In this document: piece by piece, positions 11,336 to 20,217 of the stretch
How positions within the stretch are numbered: the first letter of the stretch is position 1
Layout: each line of letters opens with the position of its first letter
NCBI GenBank assembly: GCA_032718475.1
Contig: JAUCBJ010001095.1
Coordinates: 1-64,000 of the forward strand
From: Nemertoderma westbladi
Lineage: Eukaryota > Xenacoelomorpha > Nemertodermatida > Nemertodermatidae
DNA length: 64,000 nucleotides
Direction: 5' to 3'
Translations under genes and position numbers: made by a program
Notes under the pieces: model-generated
Database searches by the model: none
What the model saw: the letters and a program-made list of their open reading frames with translations, nothing else
Told to the model about the DNA's origin: nothing

Positions 11336-13400
11336 TAAAAATGTTTATCATTATTCAATAAAATGCAACAAGTGTTGCTCTTGCTATTATTTATAATATA
11401 GACATCCATGTATATAATATATCTGTGGGGCGAGCGACGAAAGAAAGCGAGCATAGCATACAGGTACCACTAACTCAATCGGTGTGTCTGTTGTTCTGTT
11501 GTGTTCAATTTTAAACGTTAATACCTCAGCCAAGTATCGATGAAATATATCCAAACTTGGTACACATGTAGTCTAGCAAAAGTTTAGAAATTTTCCATGT
11601 TGAATTTCCGTGTGACATTCGAGAAGCTAAGATAATAGCAGTTAATTAATTAAATTGGTTGGGGTAAAAACAGCATTTTCAAGCCTGTCTTGTAATGGAA
11701 ATTAATTATTTTAGAGTATAAGATATAAATAATTATACTTAAAAAAGTTATACAGCTGTAATCCACATACCCCATTCCAATATAGTTTTTAATTAGTTCA
11801 AGTGATTTTTTTTAAGAAATGTGGTTTTAATTGATCTAAACGTAATTAAGTATCAAAATGCCCTCGCCACTCTACCACCCTCATTCCTTGGCATACTAAC
11901 TAGCTAGCTATTGCCTACTACTTGGCAATGGGTAATTACATCTATATAGGACATAAAGGCAGGCACTACAACTAGTGTAACTAATAAGCCAGCTTGCTTT
12001 ATCCTGCCTTTCATTTATCCTCTGTGCCCCTTAGGGTTGAGGTGGTGCAGATTAAGAGGGCGGTTGAAGCGAGGGGGGGACTTTCCTCCCTTCTTTGATT
12101 TATTATTATTGGCGGTTTGGTTAAATTTCTTAATTATTTATTAAAATTTCTTAAGTACCGATTTTGGGATAGAATTGCTCAATGTTAATCTGTATCTGAT
12201 AACTGAGCCTCGTCCTGCGCGAAGGCCCCAGAAACGTGTAGCACTGTAGGTAGTTGTAAAAGCAAAACCCTTACCTATACTTTATTATTCATTATTTTTG
12301 CTATTGGCAAAAATTGTAAATTTTTATACAATTGTACAAATTTTAAGCTGCAGGGCATATCAATTCAGATATAGCAAATCCAGAAAAATCCCGATATTTT
12401 TCCTTGCAACACTAATGCACACATATCCAAGCTTGACACGTGAACAAAGCCGCCTCCAATGGTCATAGTCAATGCAACCATGTGGGGCTTCGTTATCGGC
12501 TGGGGTTAATCTGGTTCGTTGTTGGAAAGTTGAGCGAAGTACATTTAATACGTAGACCCTATATTAATCCGCTAACAACAATTATGGCTTCAGTCTGAGC
12601 GACGTACATAATGTACGTTTGGAAAACGCCCTTCCGATGAATTCTCCCAATATTGATTAGACCTTCCAATATGTCAATCATTCCAATTATTTCGCAGTAT
12701 GTCAATCATTGCATTTTTTCGCACTCTCTCCAATATTAATTAGCCACTTCGTGTGTCCACAAAACGAATCACAGAAAGGGCCTACACAACGTTTCGAGTA
12801 GGTAAACGCGTTTCATTATAGGCATACAGTACACGTCGATAAAATGTGCTTTAAAAACATTGATGCTGATCCGTGACATAATTTATTAGCAACTTAATGG
12901 CGTTTAAGAGAACGGCTTCCTTTTATATAATTAATTGGAAGCGCCAATATCTTTTGATTAAACACAAGCTAACACATTTGATGTCTTCATACTGTAGATA
13001 GTCAAAAGTAAAAATCAAATTGGATAGGCTAAGAAATTACTTACAATGGGAATTTATGTAGAACTAGAAATTATAATAATATTTCCTTCCACGAAAATAT
13101 TATTCTAAATTTTTATTGTAGGTCTAACCCCGACTAAATAGTTGGTTAAAAAAATAAGTGGTTTAACTATTGGGAAGGATGTTTACCTTATCTAACAATG
13201 GCAAAGAAACGTTAACGTACAGCCCTGGTTCGAACCTCACGTAGTCGTTTGCATAACTTTTATACAAAAACTATTTTGATGTCTTCATCTCAAAATAACG
13301 TTGAAATAATAGGTCAACTCTAATTTATTAGATAAGCTTACTTTTATTTAACAGCGTTAGAATAAAAGGGAGGAAATAATACCCATTTAGGAATAAATTA
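11336..13400. other. AT-rich intergenic DNA
   Basis: No gene is supported. Around 11420-11600 a CGAGCGACGAAAGAAAGCGAG word is followed by GTGTCTGTTGTTCTG and AAACTTGGTACACATGTAG. This recalls the reverse complement of the AATTTCATCAAAATCG plus CAGY-microsatellite ends of the array at 37-63 kb, so it may be an old related element. A T-loop-like GGTTCGAACC at about 13228 is not part of a foldable tRNA. Confidence 0.4.
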
Positions 13401-13405
13401 ATTCT

Positions 13406-13412
13406 TATATAA
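13406..13412 (+). promoter_or_regulatory. TATA-like box
   Basis: TATATAA lies 42 bp before the ATG of the small secreted-protein gene. In AT-rich DNA this is weak evidence on its own. Confidence 0.3.
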
Positions 13413-13453
13413 CTGATATATATACTGTATATATCGCCAGCGTTAATTACATA

Positions 13454-13684
13454 ATGGGCGACATAAATCTGAGATATATAATCCCGCTGCTTCTGATGCT
13501 GTTCTTAATGGTAACGTTTAGTCACGGTGAAGAGGTCGTAGATGTTGTGGCACGTGGTCCTCACGGTGAAGAGGTCGTTGATGTTGTGGCACGTGGGCCT
13601 CATGCTCATGGAGAACAGATCGTAAATCTTGAAGCTCGGAATTCGTTGCCACCCACAGCCTTCCCCGGAATCAATAGTGGATAA
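13454..13684 (+). CDS. Small secreted repeat protein, unknown function
   Basis: This is a 76-residue open frame from ATG to TAA. Residues 1-25 form a clear signal peptide: a hydrophobic core YIIPLLLMLFLMVTF followed by SHG. The mature part consists of a 13-residue unit, HGEEVVDVVARGP, encoded twice by nearly identical 39-bp repeats (13523-13561 and 13562-13600). A diverged third unit, HGEQIVNLEARN, follows, then a tail with SLPPTAFPG. There are no cysteines, no dibasic processing sites and no domain I recognise. The repeats keep the reading frame. A TATA-like box precedes the gene, and the LTR retrotransposon begins 74 bp after the stop. It could be a secreted peptide precursor or matrix peptide, or the first exon of a longer gene. 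Coding status is probable but unproven. Confidence 0.55.
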   Translation: MGDINLRYIIPLLLMLFLMVTFSHGEEVVDVVARGPHGEEVVDVVARGPHAHGEQIVNLEARNSLPPTAFPGINSG

Positions 13685-13758
13685 ACACATTTACTACAAC
13701 TAAATAGGTTCAATTGTAGGTAATGTACAGTATAAGTTGTTAACAGTAATGGTGGTTG

Positions 13759-14003
13759 TGTAGCGGTAACAGATATCGAACCGTGAGATACTTTCACTTT
13801 CGACGGACAACATACTGCTGTCCGTGTCAGTCTTCATATTACACTCATACCGGTACTACCATTTACTGGTTTTATATATGTACCTACCGGTGCCACACCA
13901 ACTGTCCTGGTGACAACATAGTACATGTTCCTGACTGTGATATATTACTGTATTACGTTGAAATGATGTGAGTCGCGCTAATGCGAGAATCGCGCTCACT
14001 ACA
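13759..14003 (+). repeat. 5' LTR
   Basis: 245 bp, beginning TGTAGCGGTAAC and ending CGCTCACTACA. It is identical to the 3' LTR except at position 13901. Confidence 0.97.
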
Positions 14004-14004
14004 T

Positions 14005-14022
14005 TGGTGACCCAGACTGACG
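14005..14022 (+). promoter_or_regulatory. Primer-binding site
   Basis: TGGTGACCCAGACTGAC starts two bases after the 5' LTR. The leading TGG pairs with the CCA end of a tRNA. I do not assign the tRNA. Confidence 0.75.
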
Positions 14023-14039
14023 CAAACGGGTTTGCGTCA
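14018..14039 (+). other. Leader hairpin overlapping the primer-binding site
   Basis: A perfect inverted repeat: TGACGCAAAC, two-base centre GG, GTTTGCGTCA. The 5' arm overlaps the 3' end of the primer-binding site, so primer annealing and hairpin formation may compete. Confidence 0.7.
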
Positions 14040-14076
14040 ATACAGCAAAATACATCTGTTTATACATAACTGCATA

Positions 14077-14799
14077 ATGGCTAACGAGGCAAATGTCAAC
14101 GCGGTTGGAGTTAAACTGCCACACTTCTGGGCCGAAAACCCGTCGGTATGGTTTGCCCAGGTGGAGGCCCAGTTTAGCATCCGGAGGATCGTCGACGACA
14201 CGACTAAATACTTCTACGTTGTCGCCGCTCTGGATCAACCCACCGCCGCCCGTCTACTGGACATCCTCACCGCCCCGCCTTCCGAAGGGAAATACGAATC
14301 CCTCAAGGCTCGACTCCTCGGAACTTTCGCCTTGAGTCGACGCGAGCGCGCCGCGAAGCTGCTGCGGATGCGCGGGCTGGGCGACCGCAAGCCGTCCCAG
14401 TTGATGGACGAGATGTTGGGGCTCCTCGCCGGCCATACTCCGTGTCTGCTGTTCGAGCAGCTCTTTCTGGAACAGCTCCCCGAGGACATCCGGCTCCAGG
14501 TCTCCAACAACTCTTTCGCGGATCCCCGCGCCCTGGCTGCCACCGCCGACGTTCTGTGGCTAGCCAAACAGCAGGGAGTCTCCCAACCAGCCGGATTAAA
14601 CCGGGTGACGAACTCACTACCGACGAAGAACTCCTCCGCGCCGCAACCCACGAAGGCGACCACGAACTCATCCGGTAGGCCTACTGCTCGACCCGACACC
14701 GACGGGTTGTGCTACTACCACGCCCGGTTTGGTAGTGCCGCCAAGCAGTGCCGGTCGCCGTGCAGCTTCCCGGGAAACGCTCCGACCAGCCGACGCTAG
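14077..14799 (+). CDS. gag: Gag structural protein of the LTR retrotransposon
   Basis: The product is 240 residues. I chose the first ATG of the frame (14077, starting [11 protein letters not shown]). The frame extends upstream only through a TTG in the leader hairpin. The capsid-like part includes [20 protein letters not shown], and [17 protein letters not shown] in the C-terminal lobe, both common in animal Ty3/gypsy Gag. Near the C-terminus is a metal-binding motif [18 protein letters not shown] (C-x2-H-x9-C-x3-C) instead of a classical CCHC knuckle. This variant is frequent in animal gypsy elements. Translation ends at TAG 14797-14799 inside the loop of the frameshift hairpin. Pol lies in the -1 frame with a 64-nt overlap. 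Confidence 0.93.
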   Translation: MANEANVNAVGVKLPHFWAENPSVWFAQVEAQFSIRRIVDDTTKYFYVVAALDQPTAARLLDILTAPPSEGKYESLKARLLGTFALSRRERAAKLLRMRGLGDRKPSQLMDEMLGLLAGHTPCLLFEQLFLEQLPEDIRLQVSNNSFADPRALAATADVLWLAKQQGVSQPAGLNRVTNSLPTKNSSAPQPTKATTNSSGRPTARPDTDGLCYYHARFGSAAKQCRSPCSFPGNAPTSRR

Positions 14800-17700
14800 C
14801 CGCTGCGTCGACTGGTCGCTACCACCAGCGGGACAACCTCCTCTACCTCTGGGACCGAAACTCCGGCCGCCACTTCCTCGTGGACACCGGCGCCCAGGTG
14901 AGCGTGTTTCCCGCCAGCGGATTTGACACCCGTTCCGGTCGTACCGGACCGCCGCTCCGCGCCGTCAACGGATCACCGATCCGTTCCTACGGAACCCGCG
15001 GAGTTCCTCTGCGGTTCAACGGCCGCCAGTTCAACTGGGACTTCGTGATCGCGGACGTCCCCCAGCCGTTGCTAGGGGCGGACTTCCTCTGCGACCACGC
15101 CCTGATGGTGGACGTCAAGGGGCAGCAACTCATCGACATGGAAACCTTCCAGCCGATCCCCCTCCGTTGCTCCTCCTCCACCATCCCAGGAACCCACCCT
15201 CAACTCGCGTCGACAGCCGTAGATCGAGTCTACGCCGACCTCCTGGCGGAGTTCTCCTCCATCACGACGCCGACCTTCTCGGACTCGTCTACTCGCCACG
15301 GCGTGGAGCATTACATCCCGACCGCCGGTCGCCCCGTCCACGCCCGCGCTCGACGACTCCCGCCGGATAAACTCGAGATCGCGCGGGCGGAGTTCAGCAA
15401 GATGGAGGAGATGGGGATTATTCGCCGTTCGAATAGTCCCTGGTCGTCTCCCCTCCATATGGCGCCCAAGCCGGCCGGGGGTTGGCGCCCCTGCGGGGAC
15501 TACCGTCTCCTCAACGACGCCACGACCCCCGATCGCTACCCAGTCCCGCACATCCAGGACTTCTCGGCGCGTCTCGCCGGGGCCACGATCTTCTCTAAGG
15601 TCGACCTGGTGCGGGGCTACCACCAGATCCCCGTGGCCCCCGGCGACGTTCCCAAGACCGCCGTTATCACTCCGTTCGGACTCTTCGAGTTTGTCCGGAT
15701 GCCGTTCGGCCTCAAGAACGCCGCCCAGGCCTTCCAACGCCTGATGGACTCCGTCTGCGCTGGGTTGGACTTCCTCTTCGCGTACCTGGACGACATTCTC
15801 ATCGCAAGCGCGACCCCCGAGGAACACCTCGTACACCTCCGCCAACTCTTCCAACGACTCCAGGACAACGGCCTCATCGTCAACCTGGCGAAGTGCGAGT
15901 TCGGGGTGGCGGAGATCCAGTTCCTCGGACACATCGTCAACGAGTCCGGAGTCCATCCGCTCCCGGACAAGGTGGAAGCCGTCCGCTCCTTCCCTTGTCC
16001 AACCACCACTAAAGGGTTGCGGGAATTTATCGGTATGGTCACGTTTTACCACCGATTTATTCCCGCAGCTGCTGCCACCATGCAGCCCCTTTATGCCGCC
16101 GTCGCCACCAAGGTTAAGGACGTCGACTGGACTCCCGAACTCACCGCCGCGTTCGAGTCCTCCAAGCGGGCCCTCGCGGACGCCACCATGCTCGTCCACC
16201 CCCGCCACGACGCCCCAACCTCCATCACCACCGACGCCTCCGACTCCGCAGTCGGCGCGGCCCTCGAACAGTGGTCCGATGGGAAGTGGCGGCCGCTCGC
16301 CTTCTTCAGCCGCCAACTCCGCCCTCCGGAACGGAAGTACAGCGCCTACGACCGCGAACTCCTCGGCCTGTACCTCGCGGTCCGCCACTTCCGGTATTTC
16401 CTAGAGGGCCGTCCGTTTGTGGCCTATACGGACCACAAACCGCTGACCCACGCGTTCGCCAAGGTCACTGACCCCTGGTCTCCCCGTCAACAGCGCCACC
16501 TGGCGTACATATCTGAGTTCACCACAAATGTACGTCATGTTGACGGGAAGGACAACCAGGTGGCGGACGCCCTCTCCCGCAGTTTCGTGGGCCACCTGTC
16601 GACCCAACTCGGGGTCGACTACACCGCCATGGCGGCCGCCCAGCGGGAGGACAACGAACTCCAGACCCTCCGGAGAAACCCAGGTAGCCTTGACCTGCGT
16701 GACGTCACGTTCATGGAGAAGGACGTCACGCTTCTCTGCGACGTCTCGACTGGCCAACCCCGGCCGCTCGTCCCGAGTTCGTGGCGCCGTCGCGTGTTCG
16801 ACGTAGTCCACTCCCTGTCCCATCCGTCCATCCGCTCAACTCGGAAGCTCATCTCGGAGCGCTTTGTCTGGCACGGCCTCGCCAAACAGGTAACCGCCTG
16901 GGCCAAGGCCTGCGTCGCCTGCCAGACCTCCAAGGTTCAGCGCCATACGAAGACTCCACTGGAGACCTTCACTGTCCCACGTCGTCGCTTCGACCACGTT
17001 AACGTCGACCTGGTAGGTCCCCTCCCTCCATCCCAAGGGTTCACCTACCTCTTCACCATCGTCGACCGGACGACGCGTTGGCCCGAGGCCATTCCGCTCG
17101 CCGACTCAACAACCGAGACCTGCGCCCGCGCTCTCGTCGCCCACTGGATCGCCCGGTTCGGCGTCCCGGCCGAGCTCTCCTCCGACCGTGGCGCCCAGTT
17201 CACCTCGGAGTTGTGGTCCGAAGTCAACCGCCTCCTCGGGACGAAACTCCACCGGACCACGTCGTACCACCCGCAGGCAAACGGTCTGGTGGAACGGTTC
17301 CACCGCTCCCTCAAGGCGTCCCTGAGGGCCCGACTAACCGGCCCCAACTGGGTGGATGAACTGCCCTGGGCCCTTCTCGGCAACCGGACCGCCCCAAAGG
17401 AAGACCTGAACTGCTCCTCGGCTGAGTTGGTGTACGGCTCACCACTAACGGTGCCCGGTGACTTCGTCGCCTCGCCAACCAATCCACCGGAATCCACAGC
17501 CTTCCTTCAGGACCTCCACAAACACGCGAGGCAGTTCGTGCCGACACCAACCTCGCGACACGGGAAACCCGGCTCATCTGTGCCTCCTCAGCTGAGTACA
17601 AGCGAGTACGTCTTTGTGCGTAATGACGCACACCGCGGCCCCTTACAGCGGCCCTACACTGGGCCGTATAAAGTAGCGGAACGGGGGCCCAAAACATTCA

Positions 17701-17939
17701 TCGTCGAGGTGGGTGGTCGGCGCGAAACTATATCCGTCGACAGACTAAAACCGGCCCACCTCGCGATCGACCAGCCCGTTGCAGTGGCCGTCCCGCCACG
17801 CCGTGGTCGACCACCCACTGCCAGTACCACCCCGGCTGAACCTCCTACTCCCTCACCCCACCAAGCGGAAACTCCGTCCGAACTTCCCGTAACTACTCGA
17901 AGTGGGCGGGAAATCCGACAGCCGAAGTATTTTTTTTAA
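14736..17939 (+). CDS. pol: Pol polyprotein: protease, reverse transcriptase, RNase H, integrase
   Basis: The frame is open from 14736 (after a TAG at 14733) to TAA at 17937-17939. It lacks an early ATG, as expected for a product made by -1 frameshifting. Counting from the GTG at 14748: aspartic protease with [13 protein letters not shown] (DTG 46-48); reverse transcriptase with [18 protein letters not shown] and YLDD (346-349); RNase H with TTDASDS (about 494-500), YDREL, TDHKPL and DALSR. The integrase has an HHCC zinc site (H688, H692, C722, C725) and a DDE core D754, D813, E849 with the standard D-35-E spacing. A GPY/F-type module (YTGPYKV) follows, then a Pro-rich tail ending in a [13 protein letters not shown] motif. 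All catalytic residues are present and there are no stops. The GC-rich codon use differs from host genes here. Confidence 0.97.
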   Translation, partial: CRQAVPVAVQLPGKRSDQPTLAAASTGRYHQRDNLLYLWDRNSGRHFLVDTGAQVSVFPASGFDTRSGRTGPPLRAVNGSPIRSYGTRGVPLRFNGRQFNWDFVIADVPQPLLGADFLCDHALMVDVKGQQLIDMETFQPIPLRCSSSTIPGTHPQLASTAVDRVYADLLAEFSSITTPTFSDSSTRHGVEHYIPTAGRPVHARARRLPPDKLEIARAEFSKMEEMGIIRRSNSPWSSPLHMAPKPAGGWRPCGDYRLLNDATTPDRYPVPHIQDFSARLAGATIFSKVDLVRGYHQIPVAPGDVPKTAVITPFGLFEFVRMPFGLKNAAQAFQRLMDSVCAGLDFLFAYLDDILIASATPEEHLVHLRQLFQRLQDNGLIVNLAKCEFGVAEIQFLGHIVNESGVHPLPDKVEAVRSFPCPTTTKGLREFIGMVTFYHRFIPAAAATMQPLYAAVATKVKDVDWTPELTAAFESSKRALADATMLVHPRHDAPTSITTDASDSAVGAALEQWSDGKWRPLAFFSRQLRPPERKYSAYDRELLGLYLAVRHFRYFLEGRPFVAYTDHKPLTHAFAKVTDPWSPRQQRHLAYISEFTTNVRHVDGKDNQVADALSRSFVGHLSTQLGVDYTAMAAAQREDNELQTLRRNPGSLDLRDVTFMEKDVTLLCDVSTGQPRPLVPSSWRRRVFDVVHSLSHPSIRSTRKLISERFVWHGLAKQVTAWAKACVACQTSKVQRHTKTPLETFTVPRRRFDHVNVDLVGPLPPSQGFTYLFTIVDRTTRWPEAIPLADSTTETCARALVAHWIARFGVPAELSSDRGAQFTSELWSEVNRLLGTKLHRTTSYHPQANGLVERFHRSLKASLRARLTGPNWVDELPWALLGNRTAPKEDLNCSSAELVYGSPLTVPGDFVASPTNPPESTAFLQDLHKHARQFVPTPTSRHGKPGSSVPPQLSTSEYVFVRNDAHRGPLQRPYTGPYKVAERGPKTFIVEVGGRRETISVDRLKPAHLAIDQPVAVAVPPRRGRPPTASTTPAEPPTPSPHQAETPSELPVTTRSGREIRQPKYFF
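14772..14818 (+). promoter_or_regulatory. Programmed -1 ribosomal frameshift signal (gag-pol)
   Basis: The heptamer GGGAAAC (14772-14778) is in the correct register, with GGA and AAC being gag codons. After a 4-nt spacer comes a strong hairpin: CGACCAGCCGACGC (14783-14796) pairs with GCGTCGACTGGTCG (14805-14818), 13 of 14 base pairs, with an 8-nt loop holding the gag stop codon. Slippage by -1 enters the pol frame, which is open from 14736. GGGAAAC is an established slippery site in several retroviruses. Confidence 0.9.
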
Positions 17940-17949
17940 TCACGGTTCT

Positions 17950-17960
17950 GGGGGGAGTAG
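17950..17960 (+). promoter_or_regulatory. Polypurine tract
   Basis: GGGGGGAGTAG directly abuts the 3' LTR, the position where plus-strand synthesis is primed. Confidence 0.75.
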
Positions 17961-18205
17961 TGTAGCGGTAACAGATATCGAACCGTGAGATACTTTCACT
18001 TTCGACGGACAACATACTGCTGTCCGTGTCAGTCTTCATATTACACTCATACCGGTACTACCATTTACTGGTTTTATATATGTACCTACCGGTGCCACAC
18101 CAGCTGTCCTGGTGACAACATAGTACATGTTCCTGACTGTGATATATTACTGTATTACGTTGAAATGATGTGAGTCGCGCTAATGCGAGAATCGCGCTCA
18201 CTACA
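17961..18205 (+). repeat. 3' LTR
   Basis: 245 bp, one substitution relative to the 5' LTR. It is followed by the second GTTG target-duplication copy. Confidence 0.97.
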
Positions 18206-18209
18206 GTTG

Positions 18210-18983
18210 CTTACTTCGTGTTTAAATGGGGGCAGGAGTAGGAGTCACCTTTTGGAGACACCTCCAGTGTTGAATTAATGGCACAAAATGACCGCAAGCA
18301 CCAAATATGTGTTTAGTAGGTTTTAAAAACTTAAAGGGAAATGAATATGTTACTACAGTGGTGGTATTTTATAATCAAAACAATAAAAAACTTTATATCA
18401 TATGCGACCAAAATGAGCTGGAAGTCTCTTTTTTCAATTGCGGTCAATGTTCGCCACTATCTGTCAGTTAGTTTTTGGACAATTAAAGGAGTTGTTTTTA
18501 TATATATATGAGTGGAAATTTTACAGATTTATGTATTAGTTAGTTCTTATGAATCCAGCCAGCCAACTTTCTTTCAAAGTTTCAGATTTTCAGTCTAAAC
18601 GCTACATCTACGCCATTTAATAATCAGTTCGTTTGTCTTTTTACTGCTATTAAAGAAGCACCCAGCTGGAATTTTGGAGGTTTTCGTACCTGTGTCGGAA
18701 AATAATTTTTTGGTGTAAAATAATCTTACTTGGATTTTTTTTACAAATGATGATCGCCATTAAATTATGTACTAAAAATCGACAAAGCGTTTATGATTTT
18801 TTGGGTTGAAAAAGGTGAATCCCCCGCCCCCTTAAATAGACTAATTAAAACTTACATACTAAGGTGGTTTGATACTTTTTGTTTATTTACATATTTATAA
18901 ACTTTCTTAAAGTATAAGTGTGGTATGTGGTAGTAAAACGTAGCCTACAGGTTATACCCCACCACTGACATCTCCCTCGAGTC
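18210..18983. other. AT-rich spacer
   Basis: No gene or repeat recognised. Confidence 0.5.
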
Positions 18984-19802
18984 TTATTATTATTATTATT
19001 ATTAATATTTCATAACAACATGCGCACAAAGCGCTATAGTTGAAAATTGCCCGGTTCAGATTGTGCACGGAATACTTAACATAATAATGAACATACAGTA
19101 GGTTATAATGTATGTATAGGTACCGAAAAAAGAAACCGTGAAAACCCAATCAATTTCAATTTATAACTAATATTATTATACAATACCAGACTTTTATAAT
19201 AACACATAATATCTACTAGGATTACATTAATAATTATGGAATTAATAAATGAAAACTGCGGTAGTAGCTCTAATTTATATAATACTTTCAAGGTAGGAAT
19301 TCAGACCGACGTCTAAATGCCTTAAAAACATATATGCTTAATTGCTTTGTTTTGTTCTGAGATGGTAAAGCTAATAACTCAAATAATTTACCAATTGTAG
19401 GTAATCTTGTGTATTTAGCGGGAAGAAATTTCTCCCGCAGGGGTTTATAAAGCGGACACTTCAACACGAAATGGTATTCGTCCTCAACCTCCCCCAGATC
19501 GCAAAGTTGGCACAATCTCTCGCCACGCGGAATATTGTGCCAACGACCGAGCTCGACCTGCAGACGGTGAGACGAACATCTCAACTTTGTTAATGTCCGA
19601 CGCAGGGTTGGGTAACCACTCATATAGTTTAGATACTGCTCCATACCAAACGAGTGTTTAACATACCACAAACTACGTGAGGTTGAGGTACTAGCTAAAT
19701 TAGTCCACCATGTTTGAATGAAATTATCTTTTACTATTTGCGATAGCTGACTTATAAGTATTTTAGAATCGGGAACAAATTGACTATCCCATATGTAGTT
19801 TA

Positions 19803-20217
19803 ACTTAGGTTTTGGATTAACCGGAACGACGTTTTACGTGGCGTATTCATAATTACAGGATTAATAAAGGCAAGGAAGGGTCTTTCACCACGTGGATATA
19901 TAAAAATTGAAGTTAATTATTTACCGTATGGCCATTTCACCCTCGCGGGCGTCTTCAGCGGTATATTCAATTAAAATCGCGTTAAAATATAATTAAATTT
20001 AAAAATTAGTTCACAATTTAAAAGTTTAGGGTACCTGCCAAGCAGCATTTACAGTAAATAATGGGAAATTTACATTGAAATAATTAGGGGACTAATTAAA
20101 ACAGTGAAACGTTGTGAGTACCGGTAGTGCAGTTGCATAGTTGTGGTGGGGCTACAGCGCTACAGCCTAAGCACTGACTGCCTGTCATCAGGCTGCATAC
20201 GTGTACCGTGTGTACGG
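19803..20217. mobile_element. 415-bp insertion inside the LINE, 11-bp target duplication
   Basis: The LINE frame reads G-A-G-L-N-Y-I, breaks, and resumes at L-N-Y-I-W-D-S-Q. The repeated L-N-Y-I is encoded by an 11-bp direct repeat TATGTAGTTTA at 19792-19802 and 20218-20228. Removing the insert plus one repeat restores the frame exactly, so this is a genuine later insertion. It has no terminal inverted repeats and no long ORF. It contains a hammerhead-like motif on the minus strand. Confidence 0.85.
19922..19963 (-). ncRNA. Hammerhead-ribozyme-like motif (degenerate)
   Basis: In 5' to 3' order on the minus strand: TACCG (stem I), CTGAAGA (matches core CUGANGA), a stem-loop of the type GCCC-GCGA-GGGT, GAAA, a one-pair stem III loop, then TA and CGGTA (stem I partner). 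Stem I is 5 bp and perfect. One extra C sits between the core and stem II, so cleavage activity is doubtful. Hammerheads are known in Penelope-like elements and retrozymes. Confidence 0.35.

Larger units (their letters stand above)
13759..18205 (+). mobile_element. Complete young Ty3/gypsy LTR retrotransposon
   Basis: The element is 4447 bp long and flanked by a 4-bp target duplication GTTG (13755-13758 and 18206-18209). It has two 245-bp LTRs starting TGT and ending ACA, a primer-binding site, gag, pol in the order protease, reverse transcriptase, RNase H, integrase, and a polypurine tract. That gene order is Ty3/gypsy (Metaviridae type). There is no env and no chromodomain. The LTRs differ at a single base (13901 A versus 18103 G), so insertion was very recent. 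Coding DNA is strikingly GC-rich compared with its AT-rich surroundings. All open frames are intact, so this copy may be active. Confidence 0.97.

Noticed and set aside
13220-13245. T-loop-like GGTTCGAACC suggesting a tRNA
   Set aside because: No acceptor stem, anticodon arm or D-arm could be paired around it.
15072-16388. 438-codon antisense open frame in pol
   Set aside because: A shadow of the GC-rich pol gene. No features of its own.
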